A stretch of DNA of 64,000 nucleotides from Anisus vortex (lineage: Eukaryota > Mollusca > Gastropoda > Planorbidae), in NCBI GenBank assembly GCA_949126835.1, contig OX421497.1, forward strand, positions 30,677,742 to 30,741,741, written 5' to 3'. Of this stretch, positions 32,396 to 43,560 are shown piece after piece. The notes under the pieces are model-generated. The model saw only the letters and a program-made list of their open reading frames with translations. It had not been told where the DNA came from and did not search any database. The first letter of the stretch is position 1. Every line of letters starts with the position of its first letter. Position numbers and translations under genes: made by a program.

Positions 32396-33149
32396 TTAAA
32401 GTCAGTGAAGATTTGCTTTGTCTGTGTCGATCCGGTACCAAGCAGGGGCGAAGCCAGGATTTTTTTTCGAAAGGGGGTCAAAATTTCGCATTAAAAAATG
32501 TTACCACATTTTTACGCAAATCGCTTTTTAGGGCAGGAGAAGCAGCGTTCGCAGATTTTAAATGTAAAAAAAAAAGAAAGAAACATCCAGCGTATAACGA
32601 TATTACAGACTATAGACCTGTCGACATCCAGGCACCAGGTTGTGGTAGAGATGGACTTTTTCCCAACGAGTTTCGTAGCCTCTCGGCAGTGTAATAATTC
32701 AGAGGAGCTGTCCACATGCTTTAGTCCACCGGCGTACTTTTAATAGATGTCTCCATGGAAGGGATAGTACATCTGGTTGGGTGAGCTGATGTACTCTTTC
32801 GGGGTTTCTCATCTAACTTTGGTCCCCACAGCTCTCAACTGTGGCTCCACGTAGCCGTAGCATGCACTGAGACCACACTACGGGAAACGGCCACAGCTGG
32901 ACGGCTAAATCATTTTAGGGTAACCGTTAAGTTTTAAACCTCGGTGAAGTAGGCTTTATGTACCAAGCATGTGAAGGAGTCACCATGGATGAAAAGCCAT
33001 TCTTACAAACTACCCGGTTCATCAGAGAAACAGGGAATCCAGTCTGACATAGCAAAGGAAAGCAAAATGTAACGCTGAAGAAGAAGGTCATCGTCGAATA
33101 AGACAGACGTACATCACACTCTTAAACGGAGCGTGTCGGTGGTTTCCAC

Positions 33150-33325
33150 TTTTCGCAGCTTTAAGGTCCATGGGTACAGAAGTGCAGCGTTCACCAGTTT
33201 CTGTGGTCACTGCATACTAGGGACACCCTCCAGACCCGTGAAAAAAATCCTAGCTTTAGCCATAATTCGAACCCGGACCTTCGATACGCCAACTGAACGT
33301 GCCGCGCTCGACCACCATACCTCGT
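33150..33325 (-). mobile_element. SINE family A nested in the Tip100-like element
   Basis: Minus-strand SINE with GTGGTCGAGCGCGGC (A box, 33315-33301) and GGGTTCGAATTA (B box, about 33272-33261), GGGTCTGGAGGGTGTCCC, and GTGAACGCTGCACTTC at its far end. The central body segment is deleted. Since it lies inside the transposon, it inserted later or was captured. Confidence 0.8.
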
Positions 33326-34037
33326 TTTAGTTAGATCTACTTGAGTTTCAAATACATTTCTATCAATTTTTTAGATTATTTGTAGGCCTACTCTACGGGA
33401 TGACGTTTGCATTGAAATAATTAATAACCTCTAAATTCTTTTGCCGGTCCTTTTTCAATGTAAATCAATATTATGGTTACTATCGATTCACCCCCCTCTA
33501 AGTGTATGCAATCTTGTTTGTACTATTTACAATGCAGATATTGCTCGATTTTCACTTGATTTGAGCTGGCTTTTCCAATTATACTATTAATAACAGACAG
33601 TGTATGGATATTCTGTTCTTGATTCATTCCACGGCCAGTCTGAAGTTACCAGCTTCAAGCATCTTAGACAATATATATCATGAAGCATATTTCTTCTCTT
33701 GTTAGGTGCAATTGCAATGTTGTAGATGTTTTGAACATGCAGAAAGAACGACAATGCTTAGTTTGTGGGCCAAGTGTGCGGTGAAAATTGTGCTTCAAAT
33801 GACGTTTCATACGGGTGTTTTACAAGGTTTGAGAAGTGTATCCTTAGCATGCATCATAGTCCAAGAAGCATTTGTTACTTAAATTGTTCATTCGACATCT
33901 TTTTTTAAATATTATTTCCGGTAGGAGGCGCGTCGGAGTTTGATCTCCTTGCCCCTCCTTTGGGCCTACTAGGCATCGTATAGTTTTATGGAGCCGTAGC
34001 TCGGGGGGTGGGGTAACTCAGACTTCCTACACCTGTG

Positions 34038-34112
34038 TGAAAAATCTAATCACACAAGGCGGAGAAGATGTTTGCAAAATCTAATCGCACAAGGCGGAGA
34101 AGATCTACACGT
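34038..34112. repeat. Short direct duplication inside the Tip100-like element
   Basis: AAAATCTAATCACACAAGGC followed by GGAGAAGAT occurs twice (about 34040 and 34076) with one substitution. Confidence 0.85.
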
Positions 34113-34476
34113 TGTGTGGGGAAGCCAGAGTGATCGACCTTATCCAAAAAGCCGAGATTTCATTCGACATTAACCCATCTAATAATTAAAGACATCCACA
34201 ATTTCTTTGCTGCACAAGGAGTTTTACCGCATAAAATGATGAAAGGAGTTTTATTTGCTGAACGATATTTTGTTAAACAAAGGTTGCTATAATTATAGAA
34301 TATTGTTTTGCAAAAATCTTTTGGAATCATCGCATTTTATAAATGCATATACACAAGGATCGATTCAATCCGTTTGATTTTGTTTTTCCCACAGATTGAA
34401 ACATATCAACTGTAAAAAAAAATAATAATTTCCAAAATGTCTGCCCTAGCCCTGTGCCTTCGCCCCTGGTACCAAG

Positions 34477-34990
34477 TGTGTTCCATCAATTCATCTAAAA
34501 TCTAAGCAATTTTATATCAATAATAAATCAATTTTATTTGTTAAAATTTTTAAAGTTTTTCTTTGTTTTTTCTATTAAAAAATCCATTTTGTTATCTTTT
34601 GTCTGTAAGTTGTTGTTTATTTAAATATATTTTCTGGTGATCAGTTTTATATAGACTAAGTATATATTGCGATTTACATTGAGGATCTATTTTGCTTGAT
34701 ATGGATTAAATAATTCAATTGAAATTAATTAAAGAAGTTGATAAACATAATAAAGATTTATTTATTTGGTTGATGGACATGACCCTAAAAGTTTTATTGA
34801 TGTGTATGGATATGGATGTTGATGGATATATATTTATTACAGTGATGGATATAGATGTTGATGGATATATATTTATTACAGTGATGGACATAGTAGCTTG
34901 ATCAATTTTCCAATATAAAACTTTAAAGGAGTGTGAGAAAACAATAATTTCTTAAATAAATAAATCTATTTGAAATGGAATCTTCTTTCA
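34477..34990. other. AT-rich spacer with a 2-copy 39-bp repeat
   Basis: GATGTTGATGGATATATATT followed by TATTACAGTGATGGA occurs twice at about 34815 and 34854. Otherwise nothing. Confidence 0.6.
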
Positions 34991-34997
34991 CCACTAT

Positions 34998-35271
34998 TTA
35001 GAGTATGTCAGTATGTGTTTGAGTGTGTTTGTAGATGCTTGTTTGAGAATCCGTGCGTATGTGTATGTATGTCTGTGTGTTTCTGTGTATGTATGAGTAT
35101 GTGTGTATTTTCTCTGCGAGTGTATGTGTGCGTGTATGCGTGAGTGTATGTATGTATGTTTATGTATGTGTGTGTGTGTGTGTGTTTCTGTGTGTATGTA
35201 TGTGTATGTATGTGTGTATGTACGCAAGTATATATGTAAATGTATGTTTCGTGTGTGTATGCATGCGAGTG

Positions 35272-35302
<31 letters not shown>

Positions 35303-35415
35303 GTATGTGTGTGTGTATGCGTGTAGGTATGTGTGTGTGTATGCGTGTATGTGTATGTGTCTGTGTATGTATGCGTGAGTTTATGTATGTATGTGTGTCG
35401 TGTGTGTGTAGGCGA
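34998..35415. repeat. TG/TATG microsatellite
   Basis: About 415 bases of GTGT and TATG repeats. Long C/V/Y/M frames on plus and H/T/Y on minus are translations of the repeat, not genes. Confidence 0.96.
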
Positions 35416-35990
35416 GCAGTACAATATGGTGAAAGTCATCGGTTCCTCCCCTTGTTTTCTTTTACTCTCCCTTTTTTTTCCTTCCTCCTTGTGTGGACGC
35501 TAAGGGGAAACCACTCCTACAGTGCACACGATCAAGGACGCGACCAGGCTCATAAATATTCAGGGAAGCTAATAGCATTCAGTGATCGAGCCACATGTAT
35601 CCCCCACCCCACCCCGCCACTTCTCCCTGTCCCTGTGTCCCCACCCCGTCCCGCTTCGCCCCTTCTTCTAAACCTTTCGGGTAGGTCTCGTCTGTCGACT
35701 GAATGGTCATAAAGAGAGAAAAGAGGGGGAAGGGTGGTGTATGTGTGGGGAGTGGGGGGAGTACTTTGGTCAAACACGGCCCTACTGTGATGAGTGCTTG
35801 GTCCGGACTAAAAACGCCCTGGAAATGTATGCGTGGGTCAATATATTGAACAGACTAACGAGAGAGCTAAACTGCCCTCTCTATTACCCTCCAGTTAGTG
35901 GCTATAGTGGACGGTCAGTTCACTGTAAAGGGAGAGATTGCAACCCTCTAATAGGAGAAAAAAAAAACTTGTTTGTGGACACCTGTTAGG
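35416..35990. other. Complex island, candidate conserved noncoding block
   Basis: CpG-containing complex sequence (35500-35610 and 35690-35940) split by a C-rich stretch. It includes GCTCATAAATATTCAGG. Frames on both strands are short and overlapping. Confidence 0.35.
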
Positions 35991-36250
35991 AATAATAGAA
36001 AGAGTCTCTTTGAAGTTGAACGCACATAGGAAAACACAACGAATTGAATTGGAACATTCGGCCGTTCATATTTTTATACTTTCAATTAAAATAACCCTAA
36101 AAACCATTTTTTTTAGGTCAAATCAAATCCTATAGGCCTATAGATCTATATACATTTTTATATAGACTTCCGAGTGTTAAGAATTTTACTAATGCGTTTT
36201 AAAGGCGCGTAATTCATTAGGTATATAAATAAAAATATAATTGAAATAAT
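35991..36250. other. AT-rich spacer
   Basis: Nothing recognised. Confidence 0.5.
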
Positions 36251-36302
36251 TATAGTCTTATCTTATATGTAACAGACGCTCCTTCTATTAAGACGATTAT
36301 TG
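36251..36302 (-). mobile_element. LINE 3'-tail fragment
   Basis: The minus strand reads AATAGAAGGAGCGTCTGTTA followed by CATATAAGATAAGA, matching the 3' end of the LINE relic at 5551-5715 and of 62020-62075. Confidence 0.6.
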
Positions 36303-37065
36303 GGTCCTACGCTCATCCGCTCATCCATAGTCGCAGTGATATATTTTATGCTGTCAATAGTTAGCAACAAAACAATTCTATTGACTATATTATATTTAAT
36401 GCTGCGGCTATTCGGACTTAAATGGCTATTGGGATCCATTGTCAGTCGGAATTCCTTAGAACTTAGAACCCATAAAAAAAATAAAAGAGGGGAAAAAACA
36501 TAAAATATATTGTAATTGTTACCATATTTTATAAGAAATATCAACAAAAAAAAACACCAAATCTATCCATATCCTTTAACCTAACCGATACTAACTATTA
36601 CAAAAAAGACTACATAGCCCTCCATACCCTATAAACTAAGCGATACTAACTGGTGCTGTTTATTTCATTGAACATTTCATTCATTTACTTATCAATAATT
36701 AAGTCTATCGCGTCCGAATAGCCACTTCCTATATTTAAAGAAATGCACAATAATGTTATGTTATTTATGTTGTATTTTTCTTATGTATTAGCTTTCTGAA
36801 AATTTTACCTTTTTCTACCACCCACCAAAGTAATAAAATAATCGCAAAAAAAAAAACTGCAGTAAAGAAAAATATATAAAAAAAACACTGTTAAATAGGG
36901 ATTTATCAATGCGCGACATAAAGTGGAAATAACAAAAAAAACCAGCTAGAAACTGATTTTGTGGATTGAGGGTGGGAGGAAAGGGGGAGGTGGGTAAAGG
37001 GGCTGAAAGTTTTATAGAATGTGTTGCCTATATCTTCATGACTATGTGCCAAGTTTCAGAATAGT
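36303..37065. other. AT-rich spacer without genes
   Basis: GGCTATTCGGACT (about 36408) and its near-inverse GTCCGAATAGCC (36711-36722) lie 300 bases apart and could mark a decayed inverted-repeat element; no target duplication is visible. No gene. Confidence 0.4.
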
Positions 37066-37070
37066 AAAAT

Positions 37071-37285
37071 ACCGAGAAATACCGAGAAATACCGAGAAAT
37101 ACCGAGAAATACCGAGAAATACCGAGAAATACAGAGAAATACAGAGAAGTACAGAGAAATACCGAGAAATACCGAGAAATACCGAGAAATACCGAGAAAT
37201 ACAGAGAAATACAGAGAAATACCGAGAAATACCGAGAAATACAGAGAAATACCGAGAAATACCGAGAAATACCGAGAATACGAGA
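37071..37285. repeat. 10-bp tandem array, about 21 copies
   Basis: ACCGAGAAAT repeated in exact 10-bp phase, with ACAGAGAAAT variants at 37131-37160, 37201-37220 and 37241. Three or more frames are open by virtue of the repeat. Confidence 0.97.
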
Positions 37286-37629
37286 AATATATTGAGAGAA
37301 CACCACATGTCTTGTAGGACTAGTTAGTTTTCATAAACAATACATTTATTATTTTTATATCGAGTTCATGGAATAAATGTATTGGTTTTATATCGAGTTC
37401 GTGGAATACTCGTTTTACATCATGAGTATGTATGAAGTAAATAAAAGATCTTGACAATTGCGAATCCAATGTTTTTTTACATTGTATCTAGAAATACATT
37501 TTGAAGTAAGGGAGTCGTTAGATGATCAGGTTATACACGATGATGGCATATCATATGTGATGGGCATTAGAAATTGTGGAATAAGTTCTCACTGTACTAA
37601 CAGAGCATTTGTGGTACGCGTTTACATAA
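37286..37629. other. Spacer without genes
   Basis: TTATATCGAGTTC-TGGAATA is present twice (about 37356 and 37388). Otherwise nothing. Confidence 0.5.
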
Positions 37630-37872
37630 GTAAAGTTGCCGTCGGACCAAATTGATCCATAGGTCCGGTGAAGCAGCTTTCTCTAGTTTCTATGGCCACC
37701 GCATTCTAGGTGATTGTGTGGCCCTATGCAAAGCCGCCTTTACTTTACCCCAACTAAGGTCAGGTACCCACCATCAGAGTCAAGGACACCCTCCAGACCC
37801 GAGAAAAAAATCTAGCCTGCACCAGGATTCGAACCGAGGACCTTCAGTACGCCAGCCTGACGCGGTTACATA
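37630..37872 (-). mobile_element. SINE family A, minus strand
   Basis: B box CGGTTCGAATCC (about 37836-37825), GGGTCTGGAGGGTGTCC, GGGGTAAAGTAAAGGCGGC and TGAAGCAGCTTTCTC-type end sequence in family order. The A-box end is cut near 37870. Confidence 0.85.
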
Positions 37873-37934
37873 CTTGTGTTCATTTCTGTGTGTGATACAG
37901 AGAGAAACAGAGATATGATAATATAATTGTAACT

Positions 37935-38045
37935 AAGTAAAGTATCCCACCTGACCGAATTGATCATAGGACCGTTGAAGCACCGTTCACCGGTTTCTCC
38001 GACCACGGCATACTAGGGAATTGTGTGGCCCCAACTAATAGCATG
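37935..38045 (-). mobile_element. SINE family A fragment
   Basis: Only the tRNA-distal part is present: AAGTAAAGTATCCCACCTGA, GAAGCACCGTTCACCGG, then GGCATACTAGGGAATTGTGT. It sits 60 bases from the copy at 37630-37872 in the same orientation. Confidence 0.75.
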
Positions 38046-38249
38046 TGACGTAGTATGAGATCGTTGCCCTAGAAAAGAAAACTACATTAGTGTTTAGCAG
38101 TTTAAAAAGGAGTTAGTTTTTTTTTAAAAACATTTTTATACTTCTATATATTCTAGCCCCTGGGAGCTTTAGCCATTTATCATTCGGTTTCTGTAAATAA
38201 AACAGGCATTACCTTTTTACATTAACAATATATGAAGCATAGAACAGAT

Positions 38250-41200
38250 GGACCGACAGATAAATAGATGGAACGATTGATACATGTAGTTAGATAGAGG
38301 GGTTAATAGATGGATAGATTGATACATGTAGTTAGATAAATGGGTGAATAGATGGATAGATTGATACATGTAGTTAGATAAATGGGTGAATAGATGGATA
38401 GATTGATACATGTAGTTAGATAGAGGGCTGAATAGATGGATAGATTGATACATGTAGTTAGATAGAGGGATGAATAGATGGATAGATTGATACATGTAGT
38501 TAGATAGAGGGCTGAATAGATGGATAGATTGATACATGTAGTTAGATAGAGGGATGAATAGATGGATAGATTGATACATGTAGTTAGATAGAGGGATGAA
38601 TAGATGGATAGATTGATACATGTAGTTAGATAGAGGGATGAATAGATGGATAGATTGATACATGTAGTTAGATAGGGGGATGAATAGATGGATTGATACA
38701 TGTAGTTAGATAGGGGGATGAATAGATGGATAGATTGATACATGTAGTTAGATAGGGGGATGAATAGATGGATAGATTGATACATGTAGTTAGATAGAGG
38801 GATGAATAGATGGATTGATACATGTAGTTAGATAGGGGGATGAATAGATGGATAGATTGATACATGTAGTTAGATAGAGGGGTTAATAGATGGATAGATT
38901 GATACATGTAGTTAGATAAATGGGTGAATAGATGGATAGATTGATACATGTAGTTAGAAAAATGGGTGAATAGATGGATAGATTGATACATGTAGTTAGA
39001 TAGAGGGATGAAAAGATGGATTGATACATGTAGTTAGATAGGGGGATGAATAGATGGATAGATTGATACATGTAGTTAGATAGAGGGATGAATAGATGGA
39101 TAGATTGATACATGTAGTTAGATAGAGGGATGAATAGATGGATAGATTGATACATGTAGTTAGATAGGGGGATGAATAGATGGATTGATACATGTAGTTA
39201 GATAGGGGGATGAATAGATGGATAGATTGATACATGTAGTTAGATAGGGGGATGAATAGATGGATAGATTGATACATGTAGTTAGATAGAGGGATGAATA
39301 GATGGATTGATACATGTAGTTAGATAGGGGGATGAATAGATGGATAGATTGATACATGTAGTTAGATAGGGGGATGAATAGATGGATAGATTGATACATG
39401 TAGTTAGATAGAGGGATGAATAGATGGATTGATACATGTAGTTAGATAGGGGGATGAATAGATGGATAGATTGATACATGTAGTTAGATAGGGGGATGAA
39501 TAGATGGATAGATTGATACATGTAGTTAGATAGAGGGATGAATAGATGGATTGATACATGTAGTTAGATAGGGGGATGAATAGATGGATAGATTGATACA
39601 TGTAGTTAGATAGGGGGATGAATAGATGGATTGATACATGTAGTTAGATAGGGGGATGAATAGATGGATAGATTGATACATGTAGTTAGATAGGGGGATG
39701 AATAGATGGATAGATTGATACATGTAGTTAGATAGAGGGATGAATAGATGGATTGATACATGTAGTTAGATAGGGGGATGAATAGATGGATAGATTGATA
39801 CATGTAGTTAGATAGAGGGGTTAATAGATGGATAGATTGATACATGTAGTTAGATAAATGGGTGAATAGATGGATAGATTGATACATGTAGTTAGATAAA
39901 TGGGTGAATAGATGGATAGATTGATACATGTAGTTAGATAGAGGGATGAATAGATGGATTGATACATGTAGTTAGATAGGGGGATGAATAGATGGATAGA
40001 TTGATACATGTAGTTAGATAGAGGGATGAATAGATGGATAGATTGATACATGTAGTTAGATAGAGGGATGAATAGATGGATAGATTGATACATGTAGTTA
40101 GATAGAGGGATGAATAGATGGATTGATACATGTAGTTAGATAGGGGGATGAATAGATGGATAGATTGATACATGTAGTTAGATAGGGGGATGAATAGATG
40201 GATAGATTGATACATGTAGTTAGATAGAGGGATGAATAGATGGATTGATACATGTAGTTAGATAGGGGGATGAATAGATGGATAGATTGATACATGTAGT
40301 TAGATAGGGGGATGAATAGATGGATTGATACATGTAGTTAGATAGGGGGATGAATAGATGGATAGATTGATACATGTAGTTAGATAGGGGGATGAATAGA
40401 TGGATAGATTGATACATGTAGTTAGATAGAGGGATGAATAGATGGATTGATACATGTAGTTAGATAGGGGGATGAATAGATGGATAGATTGATACATGTA
40501 GTTAGATAGAGGGATGAATAGATAGATTGATACATGTAGTTAGATAGGGGGATGAATAGATGGATAGATTGATACATGTAGTTAGATAGGGGGATGAATA
40601 GATGGATAGATTGATACATGTAGTTAGATAGGGGGATGAATAGATGGATAGATTGATACATGTAGTTAGATAGAGGGATGAATAGATAGATTGATACATG
40701 TAGTTAGATAGGGGGATGAATAGATGGATAGATTGATACATGTAGTTAGATAGGGGGATGAATAGATGGATAGATTGATACATGTAGTTAGATAGGGGGA
40801 TGAATAGATGGATAGATTGATACATGTAGTTAGATAGGGGGATGAATAGATGGATAGATTGATACATGTAGTTAGATAGAGGGATGAATAGATGGATAGA
40901 TTGATACATGTAGTTAGATAGGGGGATGAATAGATGGATAGATTGATACATGTAGTTAGATAGGGGGATGAATAGATGGATAGATTGATACATGTAGTTA
41001 GATAGGGGGATGAATAGATGGATAGATTGATACATGTAGTTAGATAGGGGGATGAATAGATGGATAGATTGATACATGTAGTTAGATAGAGGGATGAATA
41101 GATGGATTGATACATGTAGTTAGATAGGGGGATGAATAGATGGATAGATTGATACATGTAGTTAGATAGGGGGATGAATAGATGGATAGATTGATACATG

Positions 41201-41730
41201 TAGTTAGATAGAGGGATGAATAGATGGATTGATACATGTAGTTAGATAGGGGGATGAATAGATGGATAGATTGATACATGTAGTTAGATAGAGGGATGAA
41301 TAGATGGATTGATACATGTAGTTAGATAGGGGGATGAATAGATGGATAGATTGATACATGTAGTTAGATAGAGGGCTGAATAGATGGATAGATTGATACA
41401 TGTAGTTAGATAGAGGGATGAATAGATGGATAGATTGATACATGTAGTTAGATAGAGGGATGAATAGATGGATTGATACATGTAGTTAGATAGGGGGATG
41501 AATAGATGGATAGATTGATACATGTAGTTAGATAGAGGGATGAATAGATGGATAGATTGATACATGTAGTTAGATAGAGGGATGAATAGATGGATTGATA
41601 CATGTAGTTAGATAGAGGGATGAATAGATGGATAGATTGATACATGTAGTTAGATAGAGGGCTGAATAGATGGATAGATTGATACATGTAGTTAGATAGA
41701 GGGCTGAATAGATGGATAGTTATATGGATA
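38250..41730. repeat. 3.5-kb satellite-like array of 42/38-bp units
   Basis: About 85 copies of a unit with ATAGATGGATAGATTGATAC then ATGTAGTTAGATAGAGGGATGA. Most units are 42 bp; some lack one GATA and are 38 bp. A 42+42+38 (122-bp) trimer recurs many times. A three-unit cassette marked by GAGGGGTTAATAG then AAATGGGTGAATAG occurs at about 38297, 38878 and 39814, so kilobase-scale blocks were duplicated. The 14-residue open-frame repeats on the minus strand follow the 42-bp phase and break at each 38-bp unit. Confidence 0.97.
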
Positions 41731-42035
41731 GATAACTACTAGAGCGACCGACAGATATAACCAGATAAACATATTAATAGATACATTTATAAATAGATAG
41801 ATCGTTCCCGCCCTACTTAATAAAGACTTTATAAGTTCTTCACTGCTAACTGTACATGTAAAATGTCAACAATTTTATGGCTACAATTAAATTTCTTCAA
41901 CAATTAAATTTTCCAATTACACACTTTTATCCATACAAACGATTCATTTTTTTTAAATTATAATTAACCCGCCGCCCGTCTGAACTTCTTTTCATCTAAA
42001 TCCCGTTATCGTAAAAGTCAGGTAAAGAAGAGAAA
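41731..42035. other. AT-rich spacer
   Basis: Nothing recognised beyond a few TAGA tetramers. Confidence 0.5.
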
Positions 42036-42049
42036 GGAAGAAAGAAAAA

Positions 42050-42360
42050 AAAGACATAGTACCAGGACAGCACACATCTCCCCCGCCTCCACTCCCCCTC
42101 CCCCGCCCCCACTCCCCCCTCCCCTCGGATAACTACAGCCAGCCCAGTGGTTGAAATTAGCGCGAAAATTAGCTCGATCAATTCGCCATCATGCACGAGG
42201 AACTCTCGAGGCGTGATGTGGAATCCGCGACCATTGTTTTTCCTTGGCAAGGACAGAGCTGATGAACTGTCAGCTCAGAAAAGACCAGGATTAGCGGACG
42301 CCCGCCTGCAAACTTCTGGAATAGCCAGGGCTTTTGGACCAAGTTGTTATGCTCACTTCT
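42050..42360. other. Complex island, candidate conserved noncoding block
   Basis: A C-rich stretch (42078-42125) leads into about 220 bases of complex CpG-containing sequence. AATTAGCGCGAAAATTAGCT is notable for two ATTAG homeodomain-type cores. The 81-codon plus frame has no domain. Confidence 0.4.
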
Positions 42361-43010
42361 TTTTCACAACTTTTTTGTTCTATTCGGTTTGATTCTAGTG
42401 TGTTCTTTTTTTTTATATCGCTACTGTCTAAATGGATTTCTTAAAAAAAAAAAGTTTCAAAAAGTCTAACAAATCATTGAAAGCAGCGGAACAATTTTTT
42501 GTTTTGCTTGTTGTTGTAAGCGACTTTTGAAAATTTCGTTTGGGCTAAACTCGACGTGACTTTAGTCTGAAAGTATTCCAAGCATCTTTTAGGTTTTATT
42601 ATAAAAATTATTGAATCACTTGGCGGTAATCTGTAGGAAATGTCCAGGATCTTAAAACAAAGCAATGAAATTCTATTTTTTTTCTTTCATATTTTTTTCT
42701 ATTGAACATCTGAATAACTAGCAAGATCTATATAGATAACTAACTAGATAGCTTTTGTCACTAACTTAAATTAAACAACAAACCAATCAAATAAACCAAA
42801 TTAAAAAATAAATCTTATCAGTTAACTATATAATACATAAGCATTACTTGGCAGTTATTGTTATATTGTCATTTAAAAAAAAAAATTCTTCGAAATATTC
42901 AACATTTTCCTGGATGGGACGAGAGAGGAGAGAAACCCTGGAAACTATGGATGCGGAGGGAGTATACGTTTTAGTACCTCTGGAGTGAGACAAAATGTGA
43001 GGGTGTGAGG
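42361..43010. other. AT-rich spacer without genes
   Basis: Nothing recognised. Confidence 0.5.
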
Positions 43011-43014
43011 AAAT

Positions 43015-43560
43015 CGGTTGTGGGGGGGGGTGGGGGTGGATGACAACAAAATATGCACTCGAAGAATGTGACAAGAAAATAATTTTTTTATATATATTCA
43101 CTAAAGTCATTTGTTCTTTTTTTCTAACAAAAGTTCTGTTTTCTTTTTTAAATATTGTATTAATAGGTAAAGATGAAAGAAACAAAACAACTGGCTGTAA
43201 TGTAGGCTGTTTGGCTGTAATGTAGGCTGTTTGGCTGTAGATAACACTAGATCATAAGGGAGACATTTGTCATGTTGCACGGTCCAGTACGTCTCGGCAG
43301 GTGTGTCACGTGAGTGTGACGTAGTCTGGCCTGGCGCTTTTAATGTGACACACGACAATGCTCGGCTGAAGAGGCGGCGGGTCGGTGAAGTAGGATGTGG
43401 CGGGGTCGTGGGGAGTGGCGGAAAGGGAGGTAGGGACGGAGGAGGGAGGGGGGACCGAAGCTACGGGGATGATCAGTGCAGTGGTTGTCTTCACGGTCTG
43501 TCAGTGAGTTGGTACGCAGTCAGCTGATGGGGGGGGGGGGGTAGGGAAACACAACAAATA
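43015..43560. other. Mixed region with poly-G runs and CpG-rich block
   Basis: G runs near 43022 and 43530 bracket AT-rich DNA, a 20-bp direct repeat (GGCTGTAATGTAGGCTGTTT, about 43192-43236) and a CpG-rich block at 43270-43480. Short frames on both strands are low complexity. Confidence 0.4.

Larger units (their letters stand above)
32435..34476. mobile_element. 2.0-kb nonautonomous hAT element, Tip100-like
   Basis: The element spans 32443-34468 (2,026 bp), flanked by identical octamers GTACCAAG (32435-32442 and 34469-34476). The ends are CAGGGGCGAAGCCAGGATTT and, inverted, CAGGGGCGAAGGCACAGG, a 13-bp terminal repeat with two mismatches. CAGGGGCG ends and an 8-bp duplication fit hAT elements of the Tip100/Zaphod type; P elements also give 8 bp. 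No transposase is readable inside; the 93- and 81-codon plus frames are short and mostly end-sequence translation. Confidence 0.88.

Noticed and set aside
32413..32743. Coding gene with GRSQDFFSKGGQ
   Set aside because: This peptide is the translation of the transposon's terminal repeat; the frame begins outside the element and crosses its end.
35008..35712. 219- and 143-codon frames in the TG microsatellite
   Set aside because: Cysteine/valine or histidine/threonine runs follow from GTGT/TATG repeats; the non-repeat tail has no domain.
38217..41687. Many 65-191-codon minus-strand frames (MYQSIHLFIPLSNY repeats)
   Set aside because: They are translations of the 42-bp repeat that shift frame at each 38-bp unit. 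No start context or non-repeat coding part.
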